From: Chromatiaceae bacterium
Lineage (GTDB): Bacteria; Pseudomonadota; Gammaproteobacteria; Chromatiales; Chromatiaceae
DNA: 64,000 bases
Assembly: GCA_024235215.1 (NCBI GenBank)
Contig: JACKMU010000001.1
Span: 310,001-374,000 of the forward strand
Direction: 5' to 3'
This document shows positions 1 through 8,877 of this stretch, piece after piece. How positions within the stretch are numbered: the first letter of the stretch is position 1; the number at the start of each line of letters is the position of its first letter. The notes under the pieces were generated by a model. It saw only the letters and a program-made list of their open reading frames with translations. It did not search any database and was not told where the DNA came from. A program made the translations under genes and the position numbers.

Positions 1-41
1 AGCGCACGCTGGGTCATGGTGGCTGTAGAGATTCTCGTCAT
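1..41 (-). CDS. flgL: Flagellar hook-filament junction protein FlgL, 5' end only
   Basis: Only the first 13 codons are present; the gene runs off the left edge. The ATG at 41 is followed by M-T-R-I-S-T-A, the usual FlgL amino terminus. It starts two bases after the flgK stop, with a GGGG stretch just upstream, so it is translationally linked to flgK. FlgL with FlgK forms the junction between hook and filament. Confidence 0.82.
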   Translation of the reverse strand, partial: MTRISTATMTQRA

Positions 42-43
42 AC

Positions 44-2041
44 TTACCCCCTGACCGCACCGATCAGTGTATCGAATATCCTGCTGGCTACCGTAATCAC
101 CTGAGCAGAGGCCTGGTAAGCCTGCTGAAAGCGGATCAACCTGGCCGCCTCTTCATCCAGATTGACGCCGGTGAGTGAGGAGAGTGTCGCCTGATGATGC
201 TGCAGCAGCCCGTAGCTCGCTTCGCTATTGATACTCGCCTGACGGGTCTTCGCGCCTACGTCCGAGACCAGCAGACCGTACGTCTCCTGGATAGTGGCGG
301 TTGCGGCAGTACCCCCGGTGGCACCGAGCAGTGTCTTCTGCTGCTGTATATCTGCCAATGCCAATGCGTTACGGTTGTCACCCGAACCGGTGCCGTTGTT
401 TTCGATGATGAACTGGTCCCCCTCCGCCGGAACTCCGCTGACGCTGAAGCGCATGCCGCCATAGGCGGTGAACTCAAAGCGCTTGCCACTGCCGTCACTG
501 ACCGGATCGTAGGAGAGCGTGCCACCCGGTCCGCCGTTGACCCGGAAACCCGGGTCGTCGGCGGTGCCGTCTCCATTCACATCCGCGCGCCACTGCAGTG
601 TGATGCTGCTGGGTCCGCTCAGCGGCAGATTTTCGCTGCTGCTCACCACCGGCTGGGTCAACTCGCCGCTGCCGCTGTTCAGGTTGCCGCTGTCAGCATT
701 GGTTGCCTGTCTGAGCCGTAACGGCCCGGCCGCGGCGACCCCACGCGGATCATTCATCTGCACGGTGATCTTTCCAGCCGCTTCGCGGGTAGGCCGGATA
801 AAGAATTTATCCCCCAGGTTGGCGGCTCCGGAGATCTCCAGCGTGATACCGTCGATCTCCACGCTGGTATAGGGATAGACGCCACCGGTATCGAGGGCGA
901 ATTGCTTGTTGTCACTCAACCGGGTGAGGGTGAGCTGGTCACCGCCATCCGATTCCAGCCGGTAGTCGCTGGCGGTCAGACTGCCACCGTCGACAACGGT
1001 CGCAGCGACCGACGCCGCACCCGTGTTGGCAGGGTGCGGGTAGGGAGAGATTGCGGGCAACGCAAACAACGGCTCCCCTAGATTCCCGTTGAGATCGACA
1101 CCCAACTGCTGCTGCGCATTGATACTTCCACCGAGGCCGATCGCCACCAGTCCCAGCCGGTTCTGCCCCGGATCCAGTATGTCGTTGCGAAAGTCGAGCA
1201 GACCGCCGATCTCTCCGCCACTCAGCTGGTCGGTGATCACCCGGCTGCTGACGGTGTCGGTAAAGACCACCTCCACCCCGCTGACATCGGTGCTGTCGGT
1301 CCGGATGCCAAGCGTCGAGACGCTGTTCCCGATCACCAGCGCCTGCCCCTTACCGATGAAGATGTTCCAGGCGCCGTTATCCTGCGGCACCACGGTGATA
1401 TCGACGCGCTGAGCCAGTTCGCCCAGCAGTTGCTCACGCCGGTCCAACAGGTCATTGGGATCGGCGCTGCCGTTCGCGCCGATCGCCGCGACGATGTTTT
1501 GATTCACCCGCCCCAGCGATTCGGCCAGATCGTTGATCTCTCCGGTGAGCGACTTCAGCTGCTCATTCAAATGGATCCGCATGTCACTGAAACGACGATT
1601 CAGATCGTGAAACCGGTCGACCAGCGAACCGGACTCGGAAAGCAACACCTGACGCGAGGGAACAGAAGTGGGATCATCCGCCACCACCTGCATCGCATCG
1701 AAAAAATCCTGCAGCGCCGGATCCAGGCCGATGTTGGGATCGGCCAGTACGTTGTCCAGCTGCGTGGCGTACTCCGTGTAGAGCTCCAGCTGGGCGGAGA
1801 CCGACCGTGCAGAGCGCACCTGCGTGGAGAGGAACTGATCGGCAAGCCGCTCCACATCGTTCACCTTGACCCCATTCCCCAGCCAACCATAGCTGGTGAA
1901 GCGGGGTTCTTGAGTGGTGAGAACGGTGCGCTGCCGGCTGTACCCTTCGGTATCCGAATTGGCTATGTTGTGGCCCGTGGTATTGAGGGAGTTCTGAAAC
2001 GCCAGCAATCCCGATACGCCGATATCCAATATGCCCGCCAT
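44..2041 (-). CDS. flgK: Flagellar hook-associated protein 1 FlgK
   Basis: FlgK (HAP1) is exported through the flagellar type III apparatus and joins the hook to the filament. The 665-residue product has the amino-terminal rod-type helix with the N-S-D-T-E-G-Y-S-R motif near residue 30 and the carboxy-terminal coiled segment with F-Q-Q-A-Y-Q-A-S-A-Q common to axial proteins. The frame is open further upstream to a GTG at 2083, but the ATG at 2041 begins MAGILDIGVSGL, the family start, and has an AGAAAGAAG ribosome site. It is the last complete gene of the minus-strand flagellar cluster. A weak sigma-28-like pair (TCAAATTT at 2095-2102, GCCGTTTG at 2074-2081, spacing 13) lies upstream but is not convincing. 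Confidence 0.96.
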   Translation of the reverse strand: MAGILDIGVSGLLAFQNSLNTTGHNIANSDTEGYSRQRTVLTTQEPRFTSYGWLGNGVKVNDVERLADQFLSTQVRSARSVSAQLELYTEYATQLDNVLADPNIGLDPALQDFFDAMQVVADDPTSVPSRQVLLSESGSLVDRFHDLNRRFSDMRIHLNEQLKSLTGEINDLAESLGRVNQNIVAAIGANGSADPNDLLDRREQLLGELAQRVDITVVPQDNGAWNIFIGKGQALVIGNSVSTLGIRTDSTDVSGVEVVFTDTVSSRVITDQLSGGEIGGLLDFRNDILDPGQNRLGLVAIGLGGSINAQQQLGVDLNGNLGEPLFALPAISPYPHPANTGAASVAATVVDGGSLTASDYRLESDGGDQLTLTRLSDNKQFALDTGGVYPYTSVEIDGITLEISGAANLGDKFFIRPTREAAGKITVQMNDPRGVAAAGPLRLRQATNADSGNLNSGSGELTQPVVSSSENLPLSGPSSITLQWRADVNGDGTADDPGFRVNGGPGGTLSYDPVSDGSGKRFEFTAYGGMRFSVSGVPAEGDQFIIENNGTGSGDNRNALALADIQQQKTLLGATGGTAATATIQETYGLLVSDVGAKTRQASINSEASYGLLQHHQATLSSLTGVNLDEEAARLIRFQQAYQASAQVITVASRIFDTLIGAVRG

Positions 2042-2230
2042 GCTTCTTTCTGCCTCGGTTACCCTGCCCGACCCAAACGGCACTTCGTTACATTAAATTT
2101 GATTTCCATGAGACACTTTTCGGTATTTCGCCAGTGGCCGGAATCCGGGCGACCACCCCCTGATTGAATTTGGATCCTGCCATGCGCCAGCCTAACCGCT
2201 GTTTGCGGGCTTGCCCAGGCGTGGAAGCGT

Positions 2231-3214
2231 CTACCCCCTCACCTGATCTGGCGAGGGAGGATTGGTGGAGGTAGACGCTCCTGAGATCGATAGCGGCCGA
2301 CTTTCTCTGTTTCTTAACCGATCCAGCGCGGTGCTCATCTCCGGACCACGCAGTACCGACTCGATCTTCTCTGCATAGCGGGGATCGGTGGCGTATCCCG
2401 CCTGCTGTAGCGCGGTGAAATAGGCACGGCTGTCGGTGGTCAGCGCCAATGCCTGTTGATAGCGCGGATTACTCTGCAGAAAGTCGATGTAGTCATGGAA
2501 ACTCTGCTGAAACGAATCGTAGGAGCGGAACTGCGCTCTGTGCCTGACCGCGCTTCCCTCCTCGTACTCCAACGTGGTGACGTTGACACGCTCGCCGTCC
2601 CAGCGCTGGTCCGCTTTGATACCGAACAGGTTATGGCTTGGCGTCCCATCTTGATGGCGCATGATGTGCCGCCCCCAACCGGTCTCCAGCGCAGCCTGGG
2701 CTAACAACGCCTGTGGCTGGATACCAATTCTTTCTGCCGCAGCCTGCGCCCAAGGCCAGAGCTGCTCGACGAAATCGCCGCGGCTCCAGTTTTCGCTGTC
2801 CACCACTGTCGTGGTCGTCGGTACAGGCACCTCTGCCGCACTGCGATCACGGCTCGAGGAGAGCGCCAGCAGCCGGCTCCTCTGGTAATCACCGATCTCT
2901 CTGCCCTCACTCGCCGGCTGCTGCACGCCGTCGAGCTGACGCTGAATCGCGGCAGCCAGTCCGATCCCGCCATTTTCCGAAAGATGCAGCGCCATCTGCT
3001 GATCCAACATATCACGATAAAAGAGGCTCTGATCGCTATCCAGAACGCCTTCACCCAGGCTGGCGCGGCGCATGGAGCGGGTCATTTCATGGATCAGCAA
3101 CGATTCAAACTGACGTGCCACTTCGGCGCTGGTGCCAGCACGGTCGCTGGTGGCTCTCGCCTTGAGTTCCGCCAGACCGGTAAAATCGGCATAGAGCGAA
3201 GTGGCGGCACTCAT
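2231..3214 (-). CDS. flgJ: Flagellar rod assembly protein / peptidoglycan hydrolase FlgJ
   Basis: 327 residues in two domains. The amino-terminal rod-capping domain (about 1-100) has R-Q-F-E-S-L-L-I-H-E-M and later D-M-L-D-Q-Q-M-A. A glucosaminidase-type muramidase domain (about 145-300) has the Q-A-A-L-E-T-G-W-G-R motif, whose Glu is the expected catalytic acid, followed by N-L-F-G-I-K. FlgJ chaperones rod growth in the periplasm and opens the peptidoglycan for the rod. Its ATG overlaps the flgI stop by one base (TGATG at 3216-3212), so translation is coupled. The dual-domain form is typical of gammaproteobacteria. Confidence 0.96.
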   Translation of the reverse strand: MSAATSLYADFTGLAELKARATSDRAGTSAEVARQFESLLIHEMTRSMRRASLGEGVLDSDQSLFYRDMLDQQMALHLSENGGIGLAAAIQRQLDGVQQPASEGREIGDYQRSRLLALSSSRDRSAAEVPVPTTTTVVDSENWSRGDFVEQLWPWAQAAAERIGIQPQALLAQAALETGWGRHIMRHQDGTPSHNLFGIKADQRWDGERVNVTTLEYEEGSAVRHRAQFRSYDSFQQSFHDYIDFLQSNPRYQQALALTTDSRAYFTALQQAGYATDPRYAEKIESVLRGPEMSTALDRLRNRESRPLSISGASTSTNPPSPDQVRG

Positions 3215-4350
3215 CAGATAACCACCAGTTCCGCCTGCAGTGCACCCGCCTGCTTGAGCGCCTCCAGAATAGCCACCAGATCGCTGGGCGCGGCACCCAC
3301 CTGATTGACTGCACGAACCACCTCATCCAGTGTGGTACCCGGGTTGAACAGAAACATGCGTGAGTCCTGCTCAGCCACGCTCACGTTCGACTGGGGTACC
3401 ACTTGCGTGGTGCCACCGGAGAGCGGAGCAGGTTGTGACACCGCCGGCTGTTCGCTGATGGTTACCACCAGATTGCCATGGGAGACCGCCGCCGGGGAGA
3501 CGCGCACTTCGCTGCTGATCACCACGGTACCGGTGCGCGAGTTAACGATTACCTTAGCCGGTGCGATACCCGGATTCACTTCCAGGTTCTCGACCATGGC
3601 GTAAAAGCCGACGCGCTGCGCCGCATCGGACGGGGCGCTGACCTGCACCGATGCGGCGTCGATAGCGCGTGCCGTATCGGCACCGAACTGCGTATTGATC
3701 GAATCGACCATCCGCTTCACCGTCGTGAAATCGCCACTCTTCAGGTTCAAAGTCAGATAGTTGCCGCTGTTGAACAGCGTCTCGACGGTGCGCTCCACGG
3801 TGGCACCGTTGGGAATGCGTCCGGCGGTTGGAATGTTGACGGTGACACGGGAACCATCAATACCGTCGGCGCTCAACCCGCCCACCACCAGATTGCCTTG
3901 GGCAACCGCATAGACCCGACCGTCGGCACCCTTCAGCGGCGCCATCAGCAGGCTGCCGCCGCGCAGATTCTTGGCGTCGCCGATGGAGGAGACGGTCACA
4001 TCGATGCGCTGACCGTTCTTGGCAAAGGGAGGAAGCTCGGCGTGAATGCTGACCGCCGCCACATTTTTCGGTTTCAACTGGATCCCTGGCGGCACCACGA
4101 TGCCCAACTGGGTGAGCATCGATCTCAGGCTCTGTATGGTGTAGGGTGCGGCATTGTCCTTGTCGCCACTGCCATCCAGTCCCACGACCAGGCCGTATCC
4201 GAGCAACTGATTACTGCGTACCCCCTCGATTTCGGCGAGATCCTTTATGCGTGCCCCCAGCGACTGGCCGCAAGTTCCGATCAGCAGCAGACAGAGCCCG
4301 ATGCGCCAAAACGCGTTGCAACGGCTCTTGCTCTCATGTACGTAATACAT
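3214..4350 (-). CDS. flgI: Flagellar P-ring protein FlgI
   Basis: 378 residues, the usual P-ring length. A hydrophobic signal peptide (about residues 16-32, ending near S-L-G-A) precedes R-I-K-D-L-A-E-I-E-G-V-R, the conserved start of mature FlgI; G-Y-G-L-V-V-G-L-D-G-S-G-D follows. It is exported by Sec and assembles round the rod in the periplasmic peptidoglycan layer with the help of FlgA, encoded further along. An AGGAG nine bases before the ATG at 4350 supports the start. It lies between flgH and flgJ. Confidence 0.97.
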   Translation of the reverse strand: MYYVHESKSRCNAFWRIGLCLLLIGTCGQSLGARIKDLAEIEGVRSNQLLGYGLVVGLDGSGDKDNAAPYTIQSLRSMLTQLGIVVPPGIQLKPKNVAAVSIHAELPPFAKNGQRIDVTVSSIGDAKNLRGGSLLMAPLKGADGRVYAVAQGNLVVGGLSADGIDGSRVTVNIPTAGRIPNGATVERTVETLFNSGNYLTLNLKSGDFTTVKRMVDSINTQFGADTARAIDAASVQVSAPSDAAQRVGFYAMVENLEVNPGIAPAKVIVNSRTGTVVISSEVRVSPAAVSHGNLVVTISEQPAVSQPAPLSGGTTQVVPQSNVSVAEQDSRMFLFNPGTTLDEVVRAVNQVGAAPSDLVAILEALKQAGALQAELVVI

Positions 4351-4362
4351 GGCTCACGACTC

Positions 4363-5070
4363 CTAGAATGGAAAGAGCGCACTGACGAAGAATCGCGCCA
4401 GCCAGCCCAGGGTGTTGGCATCGGCGACCGCCCCGTCTCCCACATAGACGATGGTGGGGTCGGCCAGCCGAGTGGAGAGAACGGTATTGTCCGCATCGAT
4501 ATCGATCGGCCGGACCAGGCCGGAGAGGCGGATGTATTCATTCCCCTGATTGATGCCGATGCGCTTCTCACCTCGTACCATCAGGTAGCCATTGGCCAGC
4601 ACCTCGACCACCGTCACGGTGATGTCGCCCTGCAGCAGATTGGACTGCTCACTGCTCCCCTCACCGCCAAACTGATGACTCGATTGCAGGTCGAAGGCCA
4701 GCGAATTGTCTCTGTTGCTGGCCAGTGGAATGATGCCAGGGGCGTTGAACTGCGGTGTGGACCCGAGCAGCGTGGGGTTGGAGATCGCGTTCTCATTCTC
4801 CTTCTTGACATCCGTCTTGGCCGCTTTGTTGGCAGTCATCCGCTCCGCCAGTTTGATGGTCAGCATGTCGCCGACCCGACGCGCGCGCAGATTCTCGAAC
4901 CAGGCTGTCTCGTATCCGGCGCGGAAGATCGCGCCGTTCGGCTGCGGTAGCGGAGGCGGCAACGCGGGCCTGATCGGAGCATATTCCGGATCCCGTTTTG
5001 GCGCACTGTTGCAGCCGGCCAGGCTGTACACCAGCAACGCCGCCAATAGTGTGAAGATCAATCGTCGCAT
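4363..5070 (-). CDS. flgH: Flagellar L-ring lipoprotein FlgH
   Basis: 235 residues. A short signal sequence ends in the lipobox L-A-G-C (Cys near residue 19), so the product is an outer-membrane lipoprotein. The conserved block D-M-L-T-I-K-L-A-E and the carboxy-terminal G-L-V-R-P-I-D-I motif identify FlgH, which forms the outer-membrane bushing for the flagellar rod. It sits 12 bases upstream of flgI and 16 bases after flgG in the same transcription direction. Confidence 0.97.
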   Translation of the reverse strand: MRRLIFTLLAALLVYSLAGCNSAPKRDPEYAPIRPALPPPLPQPNGAIFRAGYETAWFENLRARRVGDMLTIKLAERMTANKAAKTDVKKENENAISNPTLLGSTPQFNAPGIIPLASNRDNSLAFDLQSSHQFGGEGSSEQSNLLQGDITVTVVEVLANGYLMVRGEKRIGINQGNEYIRLSGLVRPIDIDADNTVLSTRLADPTIVYVGDGAVADANTLGWLARFFVSALFPF

Positions 5071-5086
5071 GTCTGAGCTCTGCTCA

Positions 5087-5872
5087 TCACAGCTGGTTGG
5101 TCACATAGGAGAGCATCTCATCGGTGGTGGAGATCGCTTTGGAGTTCATTTCGTAGGCACGCTGAGTCTCGATCATATTCACCAGCTCCTCCACCACATT
5201 GACGTTGGAGCTCTCCAGCGACCCCTGCAGCAGGCTGCCGGCACCATCCTGACCCGGAGCGGTGGTGGTCGGTGCACCGCTGGCCTGGGTCTCGCGGAAC
5301 AGGTTTCCGCCCATCGCCTCCAGTCCCATCGGGTTGATGAAATCAGCCAGCTCGATAGCGCCGATCTGGGTCGGCACATCACTGCCCGCGACCAGCGCCG
5401 ACACCGTGCCGTCGGAGCCGACGGTGAGACTAAGCGTATTGGTCGGAACGGTGATGGCCGGCTCCAGCGCATAACCGTTCGGACTGACGATCTGGCCATT
5501 CTGATTCATGCTGAAGGAGCCGTCGCGGGTGTATTGGATCGTTCCGTCGGGCGTCAATATCTGGAAGAAACCGCGCCCCTCGACAGCCAGATCGAGGCTG
5601 TTGCCGGTGTGCATCAAATTACCCTGGGTGTGCAGTTTCTGGGTGGCCACGGTACGCACACCGGTGCCCAAATTGAGCCCGGAGGGAAGTTCGGTATCCT
5701 GCGAGGAGCTGGCGCCGACCTGGCGTACGTTCTGGTAGATCAGATCCTCGAACGAGGCGCGATCGCGCTTGAAGCCGGTGGTGTTGACATTGGCCAGATT
5801 ATTGGAAATGACCGACATGCGCGTCTGCTGCGCATCCAGTCCGGTCTTTGCGATCCAGAGTGCCGGGTACAT
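5087..5872 (-). CDS. flgG: Flagellar distal rod protein FlgG
   Basis: 261 residues, the normal FlgG length. It has the N-N-L-A-N-V-N-T-T-G-F-K-R motif near residue 25, and the carboxy-terminal E-L-V-N-M-I-E-T-Q-R-A-Y-E-M-N-S-K shared by rod/hook proteins. It forms the distal rod. AGGAACA precedes the ATG at 5872. A strong sigma-54-type promoter lies about 40 bases upstream (5913-5928), so flgG appears to head its own transcript, flgGHIJK(L), even though flgF is immediately upstream in the same direction. Confidence 0.97.
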   Translation of the reverse strand: MYPALWIAKTGLDAQQTRMSVISNNLANVNTTGFKRDRASFEDLIYQNVRQVGASSSQDTELPSGLNLGTGVRTVATQKLHTQGNLMHTGNSLDLAVEGRGFFQILTPDGTIQYTRDGSFSMNQNGQIVSPNGYALEPAITVPTNTLSLTVGSDGTVSALVAGSDVPTQIGAIELADFINPMGLEAMGGNLFRETQASGAPTTTAPGQDGAGSLLQGSLESSNVNVVEELVNMIETQRAYEMNSKAISTTDEMLSYVTNQL

Positions 5873-5912
5873 AGCTTGTTCCTATTCAGTGAAATCTGCT
5901 GATTTTGGTGAA

Positions 5913-5928
5913 TGCAATTTATTTGCCA
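5913..5928 (-). promoter_or_regulatory. Sigma-54 (-24/-12) promoter for flgG
   Basis: Read on the minus strand the site is TGGCAA-N5-TTGCA, one mismatch from the TGGCAC-N5-TTGCA consensus, with the invariant GG and GC separated by exactly ten bases. The predicted transcription start is near 5902, about 30 bases before the flgG ATG at 5872. Confidence 0.7.
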
Positions 5929-5956
5929 ATTTTAGGTACTGGAAGCCAGGGTCCGA

Positions 5957-6002
5957 GGGCTAGGTACCAAGGATTATTTCCTAGTACCTAGTACCTTGGC
6001 CC
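5957..6002. repeat. Heptamer-derived inverted/direct repeats between flgF and flgG
   Basis: CTAGGTAC at 5960-5967 is inverted relative to GTACCTAG at 5984-5991, and the CCTAGTA unit occurs twice in a row at 5980-5993. The same unit forms the tandem array on the other side of flgF. A further AGGTACT lies at 5933-5939. The block lies just upstream of the sigma-54 site for flgG. Confidence 0.7.
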
Positions 6003-6004
6003 TT

Positions 6005-6748
6005 TCAGCTCCCCAGACGCATGATCCGGCTCGACGCCTCCTCGACGCTCTTCGCGGTCTGCATCATCTTCACCTGCATCTCATAACGGCGCGACAGTTC
6101 GATCATATCCACCATCGCATCGACGATATTGACGTTGCTGCCTTCGAAAGTGCCGCTGTTCAGACGCAGGGCACCATCTTCCGTGGCCTCTTCACCGCTG
6201 TTCAGACGTACCAGTCCATCCAGCCCCTTGACCAGCTGATCACTCGGTGGATTGACCAGCTTGATCCGGTCGATTACCGCCATCTCGGCGGGACTTTGTC
6301 CCAGTGGAACGATCGAGATGGTGCCGTCCGGGCCGATCTCCAACTGCTCCGCCGGCGGTATCGCAATCGGTCCGCCGTTGCCGATCACCGGCAGACCATT
6401 GCCGGTGGTGAGCAGTCCATTGACGTCCAGCTGCAGATCACCGCGCCGGGTGTAGGCTTCAGTGCCGTCGCGCGCCTGCACCGCAATCCAGCCGTCACCA
6501 GCGACTGCCACGTCCAGATTCCTACCGGTATGCACCTGATCGCCGTGAGTGAAGTCGGTTGCCGGACGTTCACTCAAGCCGTAGACGCGGGTGGGATGGC
6601 CGTTGCCGAACAGCGGCATGCTGCGAAACTGCTGCAGATCTGCGAGAAAGCCCGGTGCGTTGGCATTGGCCAGATTGTTGCTGTTGTTGGCCTGAGCGAT
6701 CATCGTCTCTTTCGCCCCGCTCATGGCGACATAAAGCATGCGATCCAT
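6005..6748 (-). CDS. flgF: Flagellar proximal rod protein FlgF
   Basis: 247 residues. The amino terminus M-D-R-M-L-Y-V-A-M-S-G-A and N-N-S-N-N-L-A-N-A-N-A-P-G-F match FlgF; the carboxy end has V-D-M-I-E-L-S-R-R-Y-E-M-Q. It is an exported rod component between FlgB/C and FlgG. The gene is bracketed by copies of a CCTAGTA heptamer, in tandem upstream (6766-6796) and inverted downstream (5957-6002), which is not usual in a flagellar operon. Confidence 0.96.
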   Translation of the reverse strand: MDRMLYVAMSGAKETMIAQANNSNNLANANAPGFLADLQQFRSMPLFGNGHPTRVYGLSERPATDFTHGDQVHTGRNLDVAVAGDGWIAVQARDGTEAYTRRGDLQLDVNGLLTTGNGLPVIGNGGPIAIPPAEQLEIGPDGTISIVPLGQSPAEMAVIDRIKLVNPPSDQLVKGLDGLVRLNSGEEATEDGALRLNSGTFEGSNVNIVDAMVDMIELSRRYEMQVKMMQTAKSVEEASSRIMRLGS

Positions 6749-6765
6749 TGTTGCCTCTCTCGATC

Positions 6766-6796
6766 CCTAGTACCTAGTACCTAGTACCTAGTACCT
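6766..6796. repeat. Tandem heptamer repeat (CCTAGTA)x4 between flgE and flgF
   Basis: Four perfect head-to-tail copies of CCTAGTA (6766-6793) followed by a partial CCT. It occupies most of the 50-base flgE-flgF gap and ends three bases from the flgE stop codon (6799-6801). It resembles short tandemly repeated repetitive (STRR-type) intergenic heptamers. Confidence 0.9.
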
Positions 6797-6798
6797 GA

Positions 6799-8115
6799 CT
6801 ACCTGATATTGATAATGGTCTGAGTAATGGTATCGGCTGTCGTGATCACTTGGGCATTCGCCTGAAAATTGCGCTGCGCGGTGATCAGATTGACCAACTG
6901 TTTGGCGATATCCACATTGGAGTTTTCCAGTGCACCCGACTGAATCAGGCCCAAGCTCGAAGTGCCCGGCTCACCCATCTGCAGATCACCACCGTTGAAG
7001 GTCTGCGCCCAGCTGGTATCGCCCAGCTGCCGCAACCCCTGCGGATTGTTGAACTTGGCCAGCGCCACCTTCCCCAAGGCAGTCGCCTGGCCGTTGGTGA
7101 AGCGGGCGAACACCACTCCGGTGTTGTCCACATCGATACCACTCAACCGGCCCGCGGTGTAGCCATCCTGAGTCAGATCGTTGACCGCAAAATCACTACC
7201 GTACTGGGACGTGTTCAAATAATTGAAGGTCAGACTGACCGGATTGGCGCCATTCACCGGTATCCAGTCGTCCAGCGTAAAACGGCCCTGCGCATCGACC
7301 GAGCCAGCGGTGGTATCCAGCGCACCTGACGGAACAAACTGCAGCGTGGAGAAGCCGTTCGCACCGTCACCCCGGGCCAGGGTGCCATCGATGTAGGTGT
7401 AGTTTTGCCACTCCCCGGTACTAACGCTTTTACGATAATAGAGTGTCGCCCGGTGCGGATTACCCAGCGAGTCGTAGATCGTCGTGGAGGTGGCATGGTT
7501 ATACATCTCGGTAGTGACGTTGCTCTCGTAGGTTGGATCCGCCAGCAGGGTGTACCCTGGATCAGTGGTGTCGGTGGTACCGGAAGGCCAGGGAATGATC
7601 GGAACCGACTCGGCGGCCCCAAGATTGACCGCCACGGCAATGTTGGTGCTTGCCTGCGGCGTACCGGAAAGTGTTGGCAGCGTGAGATCGACAGTCGCAC
7701 CGGTGGTAAATCGGGTGCCAGTGGCATCGATCGGGGAAAACACCTGCAAACGCTCATTGGCGTGGTTGACCACATAGCCTTCCCGGTCGGATCCGAATGC
7801 TCCTGCGCGGGTATAAGAGAAATTGCCCGTTGAGTCCTGCAGGATAAAGAAGCCTTCACCGTTGATGGACATATCGAGGTTGTTGGCGGTGAAATCGAGG
7901 CTGCCCTGACTGAACTGCTGCGCCACCCGGGTCACCTTCACACCGCGGCCGGCTGCAGTCGAGCTGACATCCTGCAACGAGTTCGCATAGATATCGGCGA
8001 ATTCGGCGCGCGACTCCTTGAAGCCGTTGGTTGCCGAGTTGGCGATATTATGTCCGGTGACCCGCAGGTCGGTTGAAGCGGCATCGAGACCGCTGAGTGC
8101 GATACGAAAAGGCAT
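6799..8115 (-). CDS. flgE: Flagellar hook protein FlgE
   Basis: 438 residues. It begins M-P-F-R-I-A-L-S-G-L-D-A-A with I-A-N-S-A-T-N-G-F-K-E-S-R near residue 25, and ends V-N-L-I-T-A-Q-R-N-F-Q-A-N-A-Q-V-I, the two coiled terminal regions of the hook monomer. The middle part is the variable surface domain. The protein is exported and polymerises under the FlgD cap. The gene is 76 bases after flgD; the stop codon borders the heptamer array. Confidence 0.97.
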   Translation of the reverse strand: MPFRIALSGLDAASTDLRVTGHNIANSATNGFKESRAEFADIYANSLQDVSSTAAGRGVKVTRVAQQFSQGSLDFTANNLDMSINGEGFFILQDSTGNFSYTRAGAFGSDREGYVVNHANERLQVFSPIDATGTRFTTGATVDLTLPTLSGTPQASTNIAVAVNLGAAESVPIIPWPSGTTDTTDPGYTLLADPTYESNVTTEMYNHATSTTIYDSLGNPHRATLYYRKSVSTGEWQNYTYIDGTLARGDGANGFSTLQFVPSGALDTTAGSVDAQGRFTLDDWIPVNGANPVSLTFNYLNTSQYGSDFAVNDLTQDGYTAGRLSGIDVDNTGVVFARFTNGQATALGKVALAKFNNPQGLRQLGDTSWAQTFNGGDLQMGEPGTSSLGLIQSGALENSNVDIAKQLVNLITAQRNFQANAQVITTADTITQTIINIR

Positions 8116-8191
8116 GGTTTATCTCCTGAATGAATTGGTGCCCGTCAAGGCGATGACGGTAAACAGTTGCAGCAACCGTACAACCGGCGCA

Positions 8192-8866
8192 TCAACGGAT
8201 CTCGGCGACGTCGCTTAGCGGAATCGAGCCCAGACCTCTCAGATTCAAATTCAGTCCCTGTCCACCAGACGCGATGGTGACGCTACCGACTACGGCTTCC
8301 GTCAGCAGATAGGGTGTAGTGGCCTCGCCTTTGACACTGGCGTTGACGCTGATCTGATACTGGCCGGACGGCAGGAACTCACCGGAACCATTGCTGCCGT
8401 CCCAGCTGAAGTGGACTTCACCCTTTGCCTGAGTCCCGAGATCAATCTCGCGTACCAGCGCACCGCCGGCGTTGTAGATCGAAACCGTCACGTCACTGGC
8501 GGGATCATCCAGTCCCACCACGCCATTGATGGACCCGCCACTTTCGAGGTAGCCTCCACTGAGCGGTGCCAACACGCGCCGGCCGATCAGATTGGCCGCC
8601 TGCAGCGACTGATCAGAGAGTAGTGAACCAGAGAGGTCGCTGAACGAGCTGTTCAACTGCTCGATGCCGGATACCGTGGCGAATTGAGAGATCTGCGAGG
8701 CCAACTCACTATTCTCCATCGGTTTGAACGGATCCTGATGGGTCAACTCGGTGACCATCAGGTCGAGGAAATCCGCCATCTGCAGCTCGGACGTCGACTT
8801 CTGTGCCAGCTCCCTGCTCAGCCCCAGCGTTTGGAAGAGCGTACTGTCGTTGGTTATCGCGGTCAT
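8192..8866 (-). CDS. flgD: Flagellar hook-capping protein FlgD
   Basis: 224 residues. The conserved amino-terminal block D-F-L-D-L-M-V-T-E-L-T-H-Q-D-P-F-K-P-M-E-N (about residues 33-53) is diagnostic of FlgD, followed by Q-I-S-Q-F-A-T-V-S-G-I-E-Q-L-N and an Ig/tudor-like carboxy-terminal part with W-D-G-S-N-G-S-G. It caps the growing hook and is lost when the hook is complete. It lies 11 bases after flgC. Confidence 0.96.
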   Translation of the reverse strand: MTAITNDSTLFQTLGLSRELAQKSTSELQMADFLDLMVTELTHQDPFKPMENSELASQISQFATVSGIEQLNSSFSDLSGSLLSDQSLQAANLIGRRVLAPLSGGYLESGGSINGVVGLDDPASDVTVSIYNAGGALVREIDLGTQAKGEVHFSWDGSNGSGEFLPSGQYQISVNASVKGEATTPYLLTEAVVGSVTIASGGQGLNLNLRGLGSIPLSDVAEIR

Positions 8867-8877
8867 CGCCTCGGCTC

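Noticed and set aside
2074..2102. Possible sigma-28 promoter for flgK
   Set aside because: TCAAATTT and GCCGTTTG are 13 bases apart instead of 11 and each match is poor.
3478..4950. Long open frame on the plus strand (490 codons) opposite flgI and flgH
   Set aside because: It runs antisense to two well-conserved genes and has no motif or ribosome site; the product is rich in His, Arg and Gln, as expected of a GC-biased shadow frame.
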